The notes under the pieces are model-generated. The model saw only the letters and a program-made list of their open reading frames with translations. It did no database searches and was not told where the DNA came from. Shown here piece by piece: positions 33,686 through 45,186 of a stretch of 64,000 nt of DNA. Numbering within the stretch: position 1 is the first letter of the stretch; every line of letters starts with the position of its first letter. A program made the translations under genes and the position numbers. The stretch is from Oidiodendron maius Zn (taxonomy: Eukaryota; Ascomycota; Leotiomycetes; Myxotrichaceae), in assembly GCA_000827325.1 (NCBI GenBank), contig KN832873.1, forward strand, positions 2,742,245 to 2,806,244. Reading direction: 5' to 3'.

Positions 33686-35577
33686 CTATGACGAGATTAG
33701 CCTCCTTATGTACCGACATTCTGGCAAGAATATTTTTACACTTGAAAGCACTGTTGCTTCACCGATTCCCATATGACTACCAATCCAAGCCAGGCAGTCT
33801 CGCATTCGGGCCTGAAACTGCGGACTTACTACCGATAAATGCGAAATGACAAATAACGAATGCATGATGAGTAGCCCACCAATTGACTTCCCAGGAACTA
33901 TTGTTAATTCAAGGCTTCCATGGGCTTGCTCGGCGAAAGTGGCAAAATTTTCTGCCAGGTGGAACGGAATAGAGGCCATAACGTCAGCAACAAGCTCCTC
34001 TACCTGGAGTTTCTCGCCATTGTATTCCTTTCCTGATTCTAGCCGTTTTGAGCAGCAGACTATGAGGTCGAGGATCAAGAAGCGGTTCTTGCGGTATGCA
34101 CTCCATACCGCAGCCACGTAAACTGTATTGTTAATAGGCGTCTAGTTTGCTAGGAGACTGTAGAGACTCACGGTCAAGGTAAGCATCAATTCGCCCTGAG
34201 AGCCAACTCAAATTGTGTGTCAATATGCCCTGCCAGCGATACATGGAACCAATAGGTCGCGGTCTCCACTCTTCAGGTTGGCTCTCTGCCCACTTCAAGA
34301 AATCCTCATTCAATGATCTTGCCTCTGCGATGCTTCTTTGAAGGTCATCTACAAGTATCAGGGGGCCTGATATCAGGTTTCTAGTCGTCCGCAGGAGTAT
34401 CCATGACTGTTTGAGTAAAGCATCCAGACTTTGAGTGGAGGCCGGTAGTGCTGGGGCACTGAGAAGACCAGGGTTCTGTAGATCATTGCTCATGTAAGAA
34501 ATTGCACGTATTCCGACAACATCTAGTGTCACACCTTTAGAGGAACTCTGAGACAGAGAGGATTTGATATTTGAAATCGGTGAGGCCAATTGAGCAAGTC
34601 CAGGGGAGAATTTTCAGTAGCTAGAATAGCATACACCCCGCGAGAATGTGAACCGTGGTTGGAAGGATGAGATATTGTTGCGGTAATTATCTGCATTCAG
34701 CTTGATCAGAATTTTATTCCCAGATATTTGAAAACTTAGTACGAACTTCATATAGCCCCAATAACACCGCCGTCATCAATAATTCCGCCGTGCTCGACGA
34801 TGCAGGATTCGAAATCAGCATTTGAAAGGTGTGCAACATATCGGAATACATTATCCTCGCTTTTTGCACAAGAGCTGGCCTGCCAAACCTACTGCCAATG
34901 TTTGCAAAAGCCACAAGTTTAGTGGCCTGGACAAGGCTCGAGGACGGCTCTGCATTGGATAGGAAAGTTTCAAGGCCCTCAAGGTATCCACTTGAGAGAA
35001 GGCGATTTTCAGGGATAAGGCAGTAGTCATGAAAGAAGACTTCCAAGGCGAGATCCTCAAAATCTGCATCGGCTCCTTCGGCCAAGTCCCAGCGGTCCCA
35101 AAGAAAACGCTCCCTTCGTGGAGTAGACTTTTTCGGCAATGATTTACAAGGCAGCAGGCTATATGTGGTCCACTGACAGCCCCGGAAAAGGAGGTCTGCC
35201 TCGTCTTGATAGCGGCATGTCCGCCGAGCTTTAATGCATCTCTCGCAAGTCTAAGAGTTGCTCTGCCAGTTAGCCAGGGTTGCTCTGCTAATTAGTTTTG
35301 CACCTGGTATCGCGATTTCTAATACAATAGGACATAAGGAAGGCGACCAGTGTCACCTAGATATCTGTGAATGGAGCATTGTCCTTGCGCATATCCAGGA
35401 GCAAACAACCACATGGCAGCCAGCTTCGGACAGAGCAGAATTCAAAGTAGAACTCACCGGCCGACTTTCATCACACTACTCAAGGCATTAGCAGCTGTAT
35501 GACCCTCTGAATGTACTCACCTTTTTACGTCTTGCCTTGCACGTCTTGCAGGCCCTCGAAACTCCATAGTTGACCAT
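33686..35577 (-). CDS. Zn2Cys6 fungal transcription factor with a complete zinc cluster
   Basis: Six exons (35577-35521, 35475-35458, 35250-34747, 34690-34535, 34475-34172, 34122-33686) give 491 aa. Exon 2 is only 18 nt and codes for CDESRP. Splicing yields a classical cluster: CKTCKARRKK, CDESRP, then TCERCIKARRTC, with all six cysteines, followed by a YQDEADLLFRG segment typical of this group. The rest is the helical fungal-specific domain, with LLMTAVLLGLYEIITA and ATENSPLDLL in the middle and WSAYRKNRFLILDLIVCC near the end. It acts in the nucleus, probably on nearby genes. The single long frames seen before splicing are fragments of this gene. Confidence 0.8.
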
Positions 35578-36262
35578 CGTTCTGGACTGGCTCGACGGCA
35601 GAGTCGTCAGAAGGACTCTAATTCATAACATGTCTTCGTAAATTGTATCACAGTCTGCATGACGCATTGCGATGAGACAGCTGTCGTGGGAGGAAGTTGC
35701 TCGTAGCTTGGCCAGCTCTCGGAGATAACGGGTGGAAAGTCGGCCGAGTGACGAAGCTCAGGGTTAGCGAGATTCCACAGCCGCTTCGAGTTAGTGTTGC
35801 GCGGCTGGCCGCTTTTGGTCGAACCGGCAGAGCAGGACCTGAACATGCCATGACAGGCAGAGGGGAACACTCACGGCACCAGGGATGTGGTTCACAAGAC
35901 GAAGGACGCGTGCATGGCCACGGTAAACGGTGGGCCATATGCCCATTCTGCTGGCGGATCAGCAGTTATCTTCCACCCAGCAGGCGAGGCTCCGTTGCGG
36001 CCACATATATCAGGCTGTTGCTTCCTTCCATGACGAACCCGTCGCCCAGACAGAACATCTGCTTCTACCCTCCTCGTGGTATCTATATGTAACGTCGGCC
36101 GACTCTGCGCGGGTTCTGCTCAAGGCCCCGAACCTCGAGCCTCGCGCTTCCAGACCCAGCGCCCCCCTTCAAGAGTCCGAAATCTGCCCCCGGCCCTATC
36201 TTGGCGGAGGCTGCATCTTTACCTGCCTGCAGGTCGGGTAGAGCTGCTTGGGAGCTGTCGAG
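35578..36262. other. Intergenic: regulator promoter and leader of the WBP2-like gene
   Basis: Several frames are open here on both strands but lack conserved features. This is the right border of the accessory block, and the base composition becomes more GC-rich toward 36200. Confidence 0.35.
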
Positions 36263-37167
36263 ATGTCGATCAAGTAAGTTCCAGTGCTGCATCTCCTTCA
36301 CTCTTCCCACCCCCTCGCCTTCCCACACTCGCCGTCTTCTGTATGCCGGCATCTGGGGTCATGTATCAATTCCACCAGGAGCTCCACTCGTTCTCGCTGC
36401 ACTCCACAGGGGCCGGGCTAACACGTTCCAAAAGCTGGGTGATGACCTCGCCCGGAGACAGCGGGTTCATCAAACTACCAAATGAGCGGACCCTGTTCAC
36501 ATCCCCCCCGCGAACCAGCCTGCAAATATCGACGCCGAACACATTCCCCGGGGCGCAACCCTTCTCTGGCAAGAGCGATGCCGGCGTTGTCTACATTACC
36601 AACCAACGACTGGTGTACCTTCCCGCCAACCCCACCCCGGAGCTCCAATCCTTCTCATGTCCCATCCTCAACACCCAAGATACCTACGTGCGAGCCCCTT
36701 TCTTCGGTGCGAACTACTGGACCGGCTTGTGCAAGGCTGTCCAAGGCGGTGGCATTCCCGCCGCTCACTCGGTAGTGGAGATACGACTGACGTTCCGGGA
36801 GGGCGGGGCATTCGACTTCCACTCTACCTTCGAACAGATCAAAGAGCGGCTATATCAGGCATACTCGGTGGCAAGAGAAAGTGGTCAAGGAGGAGCTGGT
36901 GCGGATCTATCGAATGTCCATCTCGAACAGCTGCCAGCCTACGAACCTGCTCGGGAAGCCGAGAGGGAGCCCGAGGAGCCAGTGATCTTGAGCCCGATTC
37001 CCGTACGCCCAACAGACAGAGATGGCAGGATGCCGGATCCTGAGGGGTTGGCCGACGATTCGGATTCAGAGGCCCAGGGTCCTGCTGCTCCGGCACCTAG
37101 CGACCCGCCGCCGGGATATGAAGAGGCGCAAGCCCAGGCAATTAGCAGGTTGCCTGATAACGTATAG
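36263..37167 (+). CDS. WBP2/GRAM-like protein with C-terminal PPxY motif
   Basis: Two exons (36263-36273, only 11 nt, and 36435-37167) give 247 aa. The first 130 residues look like a GRAM/PH-like domain of the WW-domain-binding protein 2 type: GVVYITNQRLVYLPANP near residue 60, SFSCPILNTQDTYVRAPFFG, and an EIRLTFREGGAFDFHSTFEQ strand-helix end. The C-terminal 90 residues are Pro-, Glu- and Ala-rich and carry DPPPGYEEAQ, a PPxY motif that binds WW domains such as those of Rsp5/Nedd4 ubiquitin ligases. I infer a cytosolic or membrane-linked adaptor for ubiquitination. The tiny first exon is supported by frame and by the good donor GTAAGT. Confidence 0.75.
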
Positions 37168-37818
37168 AGTAACGTTGAGGCGTAGATTTCTAGCAACGTA
37201 AGATACAGCATATTTTTCTTTCTGGGTTATTTGGGATAGCGATAAAGAGAAGGAGCGGCGTTGAGGTTGATACGGATGGGCTTGTATCTACAGAAGCTGG
37301 CAGCGAGACTCGTTTAGACATCGAGCTACGATGTAGAGACGGGCATTATGAATGCTATAATTGCACTTGTGAATATCCTGGAGTTGGGAAGTATAACTTG
37401 AGATGTATAATAACCCGGAAGGTAGAATTCATATTCTCACTATCTACCTAGCGCCTTTTTCGACACTTCGTGACAAGAGAGCGGTCGATACGCAGACTTG
37501 AAGGTAGGATAGGCCTTTCTTCTTGCTTTTAATTTATTAACAATACTTGAATGCGTAGATTGGCTCATTATCATCGAAGGAAGGATATATTTCTGCTTAA
37601 TTCACCTCTCCTTCCGCTCTCTCGGCCTTCTTCGGAACAATCTGGAGTGTGTTTGTCACGTGATAAATAGCCACGACCACCCACCAATCATAGCGCGGCC
37701 AGATCCAAGCTTCGCGGAAATCTGCTGGGTTTCCATTCTCTGCACCCGAACCTTCCACGACCACATCAGTCAACCACACCACAACCCTCGTCCATTGACC
37801 AGCCCGACCCTCGTCGAC
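37168..37818. other. Intergenic: WBP2-like 3' flank and qcr6 promoter
   Basis: No gene is seen. A CCAAT motif at 37683-37687 lies about 135 bp upstream of the qcr6 start; CCAAT boxes bound by the HAP complex are usual at respiratory genes. Confidence 0.4.
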
Positions 37819-38693
37819 ATGGGATTCTTCGATAGCTGGAGCGACCTCGTCGCGGCTGCCTCACCATGGTCTGCCGTGGAGGCCGAAGCCGTCGGGAGCA
37901 CACCCGCCGCCTCTGAAGCCGAGACCAAGGTACGTTTGGATCCTGTGGTGCTGCCCATTGTTATGATGTAGAATGGAGATCTGGAAGAATTGCGTGTCTA
38001 TGTGCGAAGACACGGTCAGAAGATGCGATGTTCTTCCACAGCGCGGAGCCTTTCTGATGTCGTTCGCAGCTGCTGTGCGAGCGACTCGCTCTGGCTTGAT
38101 CTCTCGGGTCTACGGAATAGAGGCGACTGTAGAACATGGAAGACTAATGTACTGGGTTCTTGATAGGATGCTGCCGCAGGCGACGAAAACGAGGACGAAT
38201 CGAAGGAGGAGCAGGAGGAAGAGGAAGAGGAAGAGGAAGAGGAAGAGACAGTAGACCCAAAGGAAAAGTTCGAGGAGGGTGAGTACATTCTATTTAGCCT
38301 GCTACATGAAATTATTAGGGCTACCGTAGCTACGGGAGACCTCTTTTGAGCCGACTATATGGAAGGTTATAGAGGTTCCGAATGACCTCCTGGCAGAAGC
38401 TGTGTCTTGGTTCGAGATGCTAACGCATACAGAGTGCAAGGAGTCGAAGGCATGCGCTCCCTCCAAGCACCATTTCGAAGAGTGTGTGGAGCGGGTGACC
38501 GCTGCGGATGAGGGCAAGCCAGTGAGCAAAAAGCACCCCAACGAGGACTGTGTCGAAGAATGTGAGTCTGTCTGGGGATTGCACCCTCGCCGTGTCTCTT
38601 TCAAGCGCTGCTCTGACTTATTACGCAGTCTTCCACCTCGCTCACTGCGCCAGCCAGTGTGCTGCCCCTAAGCTTTGGGCTGCCTTGAAGTGA
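37819..38693 (+). CDS. qcr6: QCR6, hinge subunit of ubiquinol-cytochrome c reductase
   Basis: Four exons (37819-37929, 38167-38278, 38433-38561, 38629-38693) give 138 aa. The N-terminus starts MGFFDSWSDLVAAA. Exon 2 codes for a long run of Glu (an EEEE tract made by a GAG/GAA repeat), then VDPKEKFEE. Exons 3-4 code for the conserved hairpin with paired cysteines: ECKESKACAPSKHHFEEC, NEDCVEEFFHLAHCASQC and the end APKLWAALK. This is the acidic hinge protein of complex III in the mitochondrial inner membrane, which helps cytochrome c bind cytochrome c1. The length agrees with fungal homologues. Confidence 0.92.
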
Positions 38694-39362
38694 GGCGTGT
38701 CACTCCTAGTGACGGGCGCTCTGCAAGTCAAAGACTGAATATAGACAGTGGTCTGCTGGGGCTGCATAGGTGGCGAAGGATTGTACAGTCAACTCAATCG
38801 AGTCTTGTTTTGTATTCGTAGTGCTGCATAAGAGTCCGCCCTCAGGAGAGCCTTGCGAAGGGAGGGCCTGTAGAAACCCCAATATTAGATGATCCCAGAC
38901 ATGGCTGCTGCTCCCTCACTTGCTCCGCTGGAATTTGTGCTCGCCACATCAAGAGTAGATGGGTTATTTAAATAACAGATAGCCATAAACCTACAGTTAG
39001 TAAAACCACAATGGATGCAGCGTTGGAGTGTTCCTAGACCGCTATGTTGCCAGTGTCCGCACCACATTTACCCGAGGAGGAAGAAGGGGGCTCGAGCTTC
39101 CTTTCGCAGTTAAAGCCCGTTGGTGGATCACAGATAACGCCCGTTGCGATTCTGGGGCACATGCGCCGCGGCATCAAGACCAGCAACGTCCATTCCCCTC
39201 ATCTCAAAACGCCCCGATAGATTGGACGTCCTCCTATAGTTCTCCTCTGGTCTGCAATGCCCAGTTCCGTTTGCAAGGCGCTCGAGACTTGGCCGCGCAT
39301 CACGATTCTCATATCTCTCCCGCTGTTGTAAGACACGCGCTCAAGGCCACTCGCCCGCGGCC
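38694..39362. other. Intergenic: qcr6 3' flank and FLVCR-like gene promoter
   Basis: I see only short chance frames in this stretch. Confidence 0.4.
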
Positions 39363-41298
39363 ATGACGCTGCCCATTGAGGACCCTCGCCCCGCTCTCGA
39401 TAGTGTGGGCCCTCAGGACCAAACCGACGTGGGTGTTCAGGAGAAAGGAGAGTCGAAAGATGGCAGTGTGGCCGGATGGGCCTTTATGATGCGGCCGCTG
39501 CGCAGGAAAGCTGGCCGAGCAAGTGAGACCGCGTCTGCGACACCGACAAAGGCTGGCTCCAGCAAAGGGGAGGGAGTCCAAGTCCACACCACAGAGCAGG
39601 ACGATCTCGAGGCCGCGCCGAGCAAGGGTAGTGAGTACGACGTGGTACACACCGAGACCCTGCGTGAGGTCACCAGCGAGGATGAGCTGCTGCCAGAGAA
39701 CCACGCACGCAGCTCGGGAGACGGCGACGGTAACAATCGCGCTCTACAAGATGGCGACGCGCTGGAAGGGGGGCCAGCGGCAGCGAACGGCTCTCAATTC
39801 AAGGTCTACAAGAGGCGGTGGTTCGGGGTGATCCAGCTGGTCTTGCTGAACACTATCGTCAGTTGGGATGTGAGTACTAGAGTTTCCCCGACTCTTGTTC
39901 GCCTCGAGCACAAGAACATGTCCAAGTCTTTCCAGTCTGCTTGCTAACAGTCCTCGGTAGTGGCTCTCCTTCTCAGCCAACTCGACAACGGTCTCTCAGT
40001 ACTATGCCGTCTCCGAGTCAGCTGTCAACTGGCTTAGCACGGCCTTTCTCTTTGCATTCGTCGTCGTCTCGCCCATCGTCATTCTTACCCTTAATAGGGG
40101 CGGCCCAAAGCCATCCATCATAACGGCTTCCGTTCTGATACTCCTCGGCAATTGGATCCGGTACGGAGCCACGAGGGCTGGCCCCCATGGGAATTTCGGA
40201 GGCGTGATGTTCGGCCAATTGTTGACGGGCTTTGCTCAGCCTTTTGTTCTTTCAGCACCCACGAGATATTCGGACTTGTGGTTCACCAATCGCGGGAGGA
40301 TCGCTGCTACGGCGGGCATGAGTCTAGCCAACCCATTTGGTGGTGCTTTGGCTGAATTAATCGATCCTCTTTGGGCTGGAAACCCTGGTGATATTCCAAA
40401 CATGGTGCTTTATGTTGCTATTATTGTGAGTGCATTTCACCCATCGCGCTGTTATTGAAATGCTAACAAGTCTTGCCAGTCCTCTGTTGCAACTATACCC
40501 TCGTTCTTCATTCCCGCCGCGCCGCCAACCCCTCCCTCTAATTCTGGGATGACGCCTAAACAGCCGCTTCTCCCCTCGCTGCGATTCCTCTTTACCTCGC
40601 CGGAGTTCTACATGATCTTCTTACCCTTCACAATTTTCGTTGGTCTATTTAATAATATATCATCCCTCATCAACCAGATACTCGCCCCGTACTCCTTCTC
40701 CGAAACTGAGGCCGGCATTGCAGGAGCATTGCTTATTGTCGTGGGTCTCGTCACTGCCGCCGTGACTTCACCCATTATCGATCGTACGAAGAAATTTCTT
40801 TTTGCTATCAAACTCCAAGTCCCGATCATTGCCGCCTGCTATTTGGCATTCACTTGGGCTCCTAGCACAAGATCCAGAGGCGCGGTATACGCCATCCTTT
40901 CAATTATGGGAGCGTCGTCGTTCAGTTTGGTTCCCGTAGTTTTAGAATACCTCATAGAGATCACTCATCCTGTTTCTCCGGAAGTTACTAGTACAATATG
41001 CTGGGCTGGCGGCCAACTCACTGGCGGCGCTTTTATCCTCGTCTCGGACGCGCTCCGTGCAGGCGGTATCAGTGACGGGTCCGCCGATGATGGCTCGAAA
41101 CGGCCGCCGGGAAACATGTTCCGTGCTCTAATTTTCCAAGCTGTCTTGGCTCTAGCTGTGGTTCCTCTGCCACTCGCACTCGGCTGCTGCGGAAGACGTG
41201 CAGGAGTACGAATGAGACGGGTTGAGGCCGATAACGAGGTACGAGAAGCAGAAGCCAGAGAGCCTGAGAGCAACAGAGCGATTCATCATGGCATGTAA
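39363..41298 (+). CDS. MFS transporter of the FLVCR/SLC49-like group
   Basis: Three exons (39363-39869, 39961-40425, 40480-41298) give 596 aa. A polar N-terminal extension of about 150 residues precedes FKVYKRRWFGVIQLVLLN, the typical start of the first membrane segment in SLC49 proteins. Landmarks are AVSESAVNWLSTAFLFAF in TM2, GNWIRYG in TM3-4, GQLLTGFAQPFVLSAPTRYS, and the second half starting PSLRFLFTSPEFYMIFLP. SLC49 members in animals move heme, choline or related compounds, and fungal homologues are little studied. The C-terminal tail is charged and cytosolic. Twelve membrane segments fit the hydrophobic profile. Confidence 0.8.
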
Positions 41299-41843
41299 AG
41301 ATACCATCTATCGTAATATGATGATTATATATACCTTCTGGATTCTTCCTTTTCTTCTTCCTTTATTTTACGCTCGGCATGACTTGATGTGTACAACACT
41401 CAGCCGAAAAACTCCTAGAATCCACAAATAGTTTAAGGCATTAAACCTCGATGCCATTAATATCAAACTCCTTCTCCCGTTGTAGGATTCAATAGCTTTG
41501 AAGCTGTAAGCCAAGATTTCGACCTTTTGATCGTTCTGATCTCTCCTGCATAGTCTCTACATTTTTAGGATTATCAGTATAGACCGGACGGCACGCGGTT
41601 CTTATTACGACTCATTACCTTTCGAGGGAGCTACTTTGCTGTCCAAATTGTGATGTGCATTTCTGTCTGTCTGCCTTTCTCATCGTGTTATCATTAAGTC
41701 GTACTCATACTGATCATTGAAGAAATGAAGCCTTCCGCACAAATGAAACCTTCTTGGAGGTACCTCAATCGTTTGAGGTAAGCAACCCAAGCACAATACA
41801 ATGTCATCTCCTCGTCCTCCGGACAGGGTCTCCAATTCACATG
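41299..41843. other. Intergenic between convergent genes
   Basis: This is the shared 3' flank of the FLVCR-like gene and the FH3-like gene. It is AT-rich with no coding signal. Confidence 0.4.
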
Positions 41844-44477
41844 TCAAAGCCAGCCATCATCACGTACAGCTTTCTTATCTTCCCTTCCAAAATCCAATTT
41901 CATCTCAATTTTCGGCGCAGGGTCTACTGCTGTTGTCTTCTTGGTATTCTTCCGAACAGGACTCTGATTCTCGGTACTTGGCCCACATCGTACGTCCCTG
42001 GTATTCCACCCGTCTTCTGCAGCCGCTGCAACCCAGCATCGCAGCGCTGCGTGCACACAGCCATAGAACTTCTCTTTGCAAAGTCTCAGCGTCCCTCCCA
42101 TGCATTTCTCCCAGCCCGAAACGCGCAGCTGCTCACGCAGTGCATTCCGCTCATCCCGTGTTGGGAGACAGGCGAGTATTCCGTTGATAATATCCAGGTG
42201 AGATGCGAGGTAGTTGGTCGCGTCCCACTCAACGCCACCAACATATGGTGCTGCGGGAACAGGAGGAAGTTCCGGTGGAAAATGTCTGGCCATGTACAGA
42301 TGATTTAGATCGGAAGAATCAAGATATTTATCCGAAACTGAAGATATGATGGTGGAGCTGCCTGAGTCAAGACTGTCAGCTGCATCGTCATTTTTGGCAG
42401 CTGCACCTGGGACGACGATAACGTTCAGATTGTGGAGGAAAATCCAGAAGACTTCCTTAGTCACGTTGACAACTTCCTTACACCAAACTTGGTATGGGCG
42501 AGAGCGACGCATCTCAAGGACAAACTCGACAGGCCGTTGAGATTCGTCAGGCTCAGGGTCCTTCAGATATGTCAAAAGAGTCTTAGCTCTACTGGCACGC
42601 TCTGAGATCGGAGCTGACTTGAGATACGTAAATAGAAGGGATGTAATGATGTTCCGAGTTGTGAATTCGCTAGGTCCTTTCTTCTCTTCGTCAAAAATTA
42701 AATGCAAGAGCGCAGGGAAGAGGGTATCCTGAATATTGCTGATATATCGAAGAGCGAGATCTGTTGTTGAGAGAGCCTTGAGACAAAGCAGGACCTCGTG
42801 CAGTAGAGCATCTTCATGCTCCTCTCTTTTGTCTGTTAGCAAGAAGCACAGTTTAGCAAGGCTAATGACATACCTCCACTCAACTTCCATCGTCCTGTGC
42901 AACAGCCCTACAATTTCTTCCATGCCTCCTTGACCAATAAATCCCTCTATCCATGCTACAGTCTCATTTCGGAGAATGATCCTCAACTTATGCAAGCGGC
43001 CAACTTCGACTATTTCTGGCTTCCGAACTTTCCGCAGATAAGAAACGAAGTCGTGCGAAAGCTGGCTTTTTGCTTTCGCAACCAGAGTGTGTGCAGCTGC
43101 CGCACCAGACGCGGCAAAAGACTTGCTTCTTTCGGATATGCCGTCCACAGAGCTCGTCCGAGAATGTAAGCCTATGGTCGCTTGTGGCTTCAATTTCTTC
43201 GTCGGGGAAGATGCATCTTTGCTGGATCCTCGAGACAATGTAAATGTAAGGCTTCTTGGTCTCTTGGATTTTGCTTCTAGCAGGTTGGCCGGAGAAGCAG
43301 CTGCATCAGCACTTGAGTTGCTACTGCTATTCCCAGTCCTGTCATTATTCTTACTTGCAGACTCTGCACAGTCCTGCCTAATGAAGTCCCTCTTCATCAC
43401 CATGGTAAGGCTCCTCATCTTCCCACGCTGGTGCTCTGGGATATTCCGCCTGTCTAGCATAGCCTCAAACTCACGGTCAACATCCTTATCATTTAGTATT
43501 GGTTGCCGCTTAACCCCTGACACTTTTGGCTCTGTATCAACGACTTTCGAACTAAGACCATGGACAGTCTTACCAGCGTTAGCAGATCCTGCTTTCACAT
43601 TGTTGTCGAGACTAGGTCTTCTCGCTTCTGAGATTTTCCGTGTCAACTCGGAACTATTTCGAGGGCTGCTTGCTCCTATTCGCCTGCTTATATCCTGGAG
43701 GCTAAAACTACTTGGTAGGTATGTTGACTTCGGACGCAACAACCCCGTGTCACCTCGATTGAGGCTTGGTGCACGACCTTTTTCATCATAAAAATTCCTT
43801 TGTTTTCCAGGGGAGTAATCGCGAGGCGTATAAAGATTTATTTCATCTGCCAAGTCCTTCCCAGCTGATGATTGATTTGAGAAATATGTGCTGGAGAACT
43901 GTGCGTATATCGGCGGGGTCTGCGAAGAATTGTTGTCTTGTGGCGATGTATCGGGATCCTGGTTTTCCTTATCCTTCGTTTCGCGAGCCTCCTGCTCTGC
44001 GGCTTCTTTTCGTAAGCTCTTCGAGGATTTAGGACGTGAGAGAAGTTTGCTCAGGTTTGTCGTCTTTTTGGATTTGTTGGGCTTGGTCTCTTTGTCCTTG
44101 CTCTTGGAGTCTTTGTCTGTGTCTCTCCCAGCTAGTGATTTCAAAGATATTGAGCTCAGTGTCTTTTTATGTAATGACTTAAACCCGTCATCTCTCGTGC
44201 TATGTTGTTTTCCATCTTTCGATTTCTTGGGTGAAGTTGGTAGAGTGTGCTGGTTTTGATGGAGTTCCATGAGGGGCTTGCATTGTGGGTGCTCATGAGT
44301 AGCTGCTAGGTCTGCCTCGTATGGCGGGAGTCCGCCAGAGGTGTTTTGCATCGAGTTCGAAGTCAGAGCTGCTCCCTCGGAGGCCGTTCGCATGTGCATA
44401 AATGATCGCAAGACAGAGGGAGGTTTAATATGATTGTAGTAAAAGCCACCAGGCGATTGCTGGATTTTTGAGGCCAT
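41844..44477 (-). CDS. Formin GBD/FH3-like armadillo domain protein
   Basis: This single-exon 877-aa protein has a disordered first half rich in Ser, Lys and Asp (with a run of SKSKDKETKPNKSKK) and a folded second half. The segment from about residue 330 (LDRRNIPEHQRGKMRSL) through FVSYLRKVRKPEIVEVGRLH and WIEGFIGQGGMEEIVGLL matches the GTPase-binding/FH3 armadillo repeats of diaphanous-type formins, yet no FH1 proline stretch or FH2 domain follows. The C-terminal region, FPPELPPVPAAPYVGGVEWD then CLPTRDERNALREQLRVSGWEKCMGG, is typical of a fungal protein group that keeps only this part. I infer a Rho-GTPase-linked regulator of polarity or septation. Confidence 0.75.
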   Translation of the reverse strand: MASKIQQSPGGFYYNHIKPPSVLRSFMHMRTASEGAALTSNSMQNTSGGLPPYEADLAATHEHPQCKPLMELHQNQHTLPTSPKKSKDGKQHSTRDDGFKSLHKKTLSSISLKSLAGRDTDKDSKSKDKETKPNKSKKTTNLSKLLSRPKSSKSLRKEAAEQEARETKDKENQDPDTSPQDNNSSQTPPIYAQFSSTYFSNQSSAGKDLADEINLYTPRDYSPGKQRNFYDEKGRAPSLNRGDTGLLRPKSTYLPSSFSLQDISRRIGASSPRNSSELTRKISEARRPSLDNNVKAGSANAGKTVHGLSSKVVDTEPKVSGVKRQPILNDKDVDREFEAMLDRRNIPEHQRGKMRSLTMVMKRDFIRQDCAESASKNNDRTGNSSSNSSADAAASPANLLEAKSKRPRSLTFTLSRGSSKDASSPTKKLKPQATIGLHSRTSSVDGISERSKSFAASGAAAAHTLVAKAKSQLSHDFVSYLRKVRKPEIVEVGRLHKLRIILRNETVAWIEGFIGQGGMEEIVGLLHRTMEVEWRYVISLAKLCFLLTDKREEHEDALLHEVLLCLKALSTTDLALRYISNIQDTLFPALLHLIFDEEKKGPSEFTTRNIITSLLFTYLKSAPISERASRAKTLLTYLKDPEPDESQRPVEFVLEMRRSRPYQVWCKEVVNVTKEVFWIFLHNLNVIVVPGAAAKNDDAADSLDSGSSTIISSVSDKYLDSSDLNHLYMARHFPPELPPVPAAPYVGGVEWDATNYLASHLDIINGILACLPTRDERNALREQLRVSGWEKCMGGTLRLCKEKFYGCVHAALRCWVAAAAEDGWNTRDVRCGPSTENQSPVRKNTKKTTAVDPAPKIEMKLDFGREDKKAVRDDGWL

Positions 44478-45186
44478 GGTAAATACAGAACCTGAAAATA
44501 CAGTGCTGCATCAAGTTGCAAATAACATCGTCTCCAGCAATGGAGAACCGGGTACAAGTCACGAAGCTCAAGCGAAGGTTGTAGGTACGGGATGTTGATC
44601 TTGCGTTGCCCGGAGCAACGAAAGCGGGCAATTTCCCAGCACGTGATATGACCCCTCACGCTCAACCCGAAATAGATTGTGTAGTACAGTTGTAGAACAG
44701 TTGTAGAACAGGGGTAAGTAGAATATGGCCAATAAATACATTTATTTCGTCAATGAATTACTTCGCTAATATCCCGCAATACAACGTTTGCAGAATCTTC
44801 GTCCTAGGTCACCCGTTATTACTATATACAGCAGTGGTCAAGCGGATAGCCGAAATCCTAAAACTGCTATCGGATTTACGCTCCTGCTGTTTACTGTACT
44901 ATATTGTGCTGTATCAAGCCAAACCGGACAGGCCCAGTGGTTCATGAAAGAAGACAGAAGCAAGATAAAGATAAAGGTCATGATGATCGGCGGCGGCGGC
45001 TGCCTATATTCTCGATACCCCATCTGATGCCTCGCCGACGGGTAACAAGCCAATCCTCGTTGTCTTCAACCTAGGTCTCCCCTTCGCTGAGCCTTAAATC
45101 CCAGCTCATCTCGAAGCTCGAGTCAGATATTGCGTCTCAGCCGACCCACCACCAAGAGAGAAAACACTCGTACATTTGTTGCTTTG
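44478..45186. promoter_or_regulatory. Divergent promoter region with a small tandem repeat
   Basis: This lies between the FH3-like gene and the OB-fold-like gene. At 44686-44711 an 11-bp unit, ACAGTTGTAGA, occurs twice in tandem. The frames in this stretch are short and unconvincing. Confidence 0.4.

Noticed and set aside
38201-38250. GAG/GAA repeat as a microsatellite
   Set aside because: It codes for the acidic Glu run expected in the QCR6 hinge protein.
43087-43791. 234-aa open frame antisense to the FH3-like gene
   Set aside because: It mirrors the Ser/Lys-rich coding sequence of the opposite strand and has no features of its own.
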